Below are positions 9,184-9,717 of a stretch of 9,717 nt of DNA, one piece after another. The notes beneath the pieces were generated by a model. It worked only from the letters and a program-made list of their open reading frames with translations, was not told where the DNA came from and did not search any database. Made by a program: the position numbers and the translations under genes. The stretch spans positions 1 through 9,717 of the forward strand of contig CANKCT010000016.1 of assembly GCA_947480465.1 (NCBI GenBank), given 5' to 3'. Origin of the DNA: Actinomycetota bacterium. GTDB lineage: Bacteria; Actinomycetota; Actinomycetes; Nanopelagicales; Nanopelagicaceae. Each line of letters starts with the position of its first letter. The stretch's first letter is position 1.

Positions 9184-9210
9184 CATACCTACCGTAGCGT
9201 TACGGGTATG
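9184..9210 (+). promoter_or_regulatory. Hairpin and possible leaderless promoter at the desaturase start
   Basis: CATACC (9184-9189) and CGTA (9193-9196) are complementary to TACG (9201-9204) and GGTATG (9205-9210), giving a ten-pair stem with a 3-base bulge (TAC) and a GCGT loop. The final ATG of the stem is the desaturase start codon. Overlapping it, TAGCGT (9195-9200) fits the TANNNT -10 form and ends seven bases before ATG, the same spacing as TAAGAT before glnD. It may be a repressor operator over a leaderless promoter, an mRNA hairpin hiding the start, or chance. No -35 is evident. Confidence 0.35.
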
Positions 9211-9717
9211 ACTTCAGATGCCGCAGCGATTCAAGCACGATTAATTCGCGATCTCGAACCCGTTGTAGCTGTTGAGCTCGAACGTCATTTAGGTGTTCAA
9301 AAAAACTGGTACCCACATGAATATGTTCCCTGGTCAGAAGGCCGAGATTTTGCTGGGCCTTTAAATGGGGATGCATGGGAAGCTAAAGATTCACGGCTAA
9401 CACCTGTAGCTCAGGACTCTTTGGTGTTAAATCTTTTGACTGAAGATAATCTTCCGAGCTATCACACTGAAATCGCAATCTCGATGGGTCGAGATGGTGC
9501 TTGGGGAACTTGGATTGAACGGTGGACGGCAGAAGAAGCTCGACACAGCATAGTTATTCGCGATTATTTAATGGCAACGCGCGGTGTTGATCCATACGAG
9601 CTTGAAGATTTGCGCATGGCGCACATGTCGCTCGGATATCAAACTCCCTATGAAAACGATATGTTGCACACCATTGCGTATGTATCATTTCAAGAGTTAG
9701 CTACCAGAATTTCTCAC
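9208..9717 (+). CDS. Acyl-ACP desaturase, N-terminal part (3' end outside window)
   Basis: The first 170 codons of a soluble di-iron fatty acid desaturase of the stearoyl-ACP desaturase / mycobacterial DesA family, which would introduce a double bond into an acyl-ACP chain for membrane lipids. Of the six expected iron ligands, those visible by family comparison are E79 in LLTEDNLPSYH, E110 and H113 in EEARH, and E163 in FQELATRISH; the second E-x-x-H lies beyond the window. The DGAWGTWIERWTAEEARH region is close to the mycobacterial pattern. ATG 9208 is chosen because the following sequence aligns to family N-termini; there is no Shine-Dalgarno. It follows trmD by 38 bases. The substrate chain length and double-bond position cannot be read from this part. 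Confidence 0.93.
   Translation, partial: MTSDAAAIQARLIRDLEPVVAVELERHLGVQKNWYPHEYVPWSEGRDFAGPLNGDAWEAKDSRLTPVAQDSLVLNLLTEDNLPSYHTEIAISMGRDGAWGTWIERWTAEEARHSIVIRDYLMATRGVDPYELEDLRMAHMSLGYQTPYENDMLHTIAYVSFQELATRISH

Overview
The window reads as a chromosomal housekeeping segment of a low-to-moderate GC actinobacterium (by eye about 45% G+C). The gene order smc-ftsY-amt-glnK-glnD-ffh-rpsP-khpA-rimM-trmD is the classic actinobacterial arrangement. The long acidic tail on S16, the glnK-glnD partnership beside amt, and the DesA-type acyl-ACP desaturase point the same way. With such moderate GC and tight packing, a freshwater Nanopelagicales (acI)-like organism is a reasonable inference, but the sequence alone does not prove it. 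All genes are on the + strand and nearly every base is coding. I see no tRNA, rRNA, CRISPR, IS element or other sign of recent transfer.

Layout: (1) 2-1518, the end of smc (chromosome condensation ATPase) followed by a very short ftsY (SRP receptor). (2) 1519-5580, a nitrogen module: ammonium channel Amt, PII signal protein GlnK and the PII-modifying enzyme GlnD. It is preceded by an 11-bp-periodic array of GTAAC/GAAAC-like pentamers that looks like a GlnR operator. A near-perfect hairpin followed by T5 lies inside the first codons of glnD. (3) 5593-7032, ffh (SRP54). (4) 7033-7192, a 160-base non-coding leader, then the ribosome and tRNA maturation cluster rpsP-khpA-rimM-trmD (7193-9169). 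(5) 9208 to the end, the first 170 codons of an acyl-ACP desaturase, whose start codon sits in a small hairpin and may be read from a leaderless mRNA.

How the parts work together: Amt imports ammonium, GlnK senses energy and nitrogen status and plugs Amt, and GlnD reversibly modifies GlnK. FtsY and Ffh, the two GTPases of co-translational membrane targeting, bracket this module. RpsP, RimM and TrmD act in 30S assembly and tRNA m1G37 formation, and KhpA is a small RNA-binding protein often found in the same operon.

No wholly new system is visible. The parts most worth a second look are regulatory: the GlnR-like array before amt, the terminator-like hairpin embedded in the glnD reading frame next to a possible leaderless promoter, and the hairpin over the desaturase start. 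Two protein oddities also stand out: an FtsY reduced to its NG core, and a TrmD with Glu where the catalytic Asp is expected.
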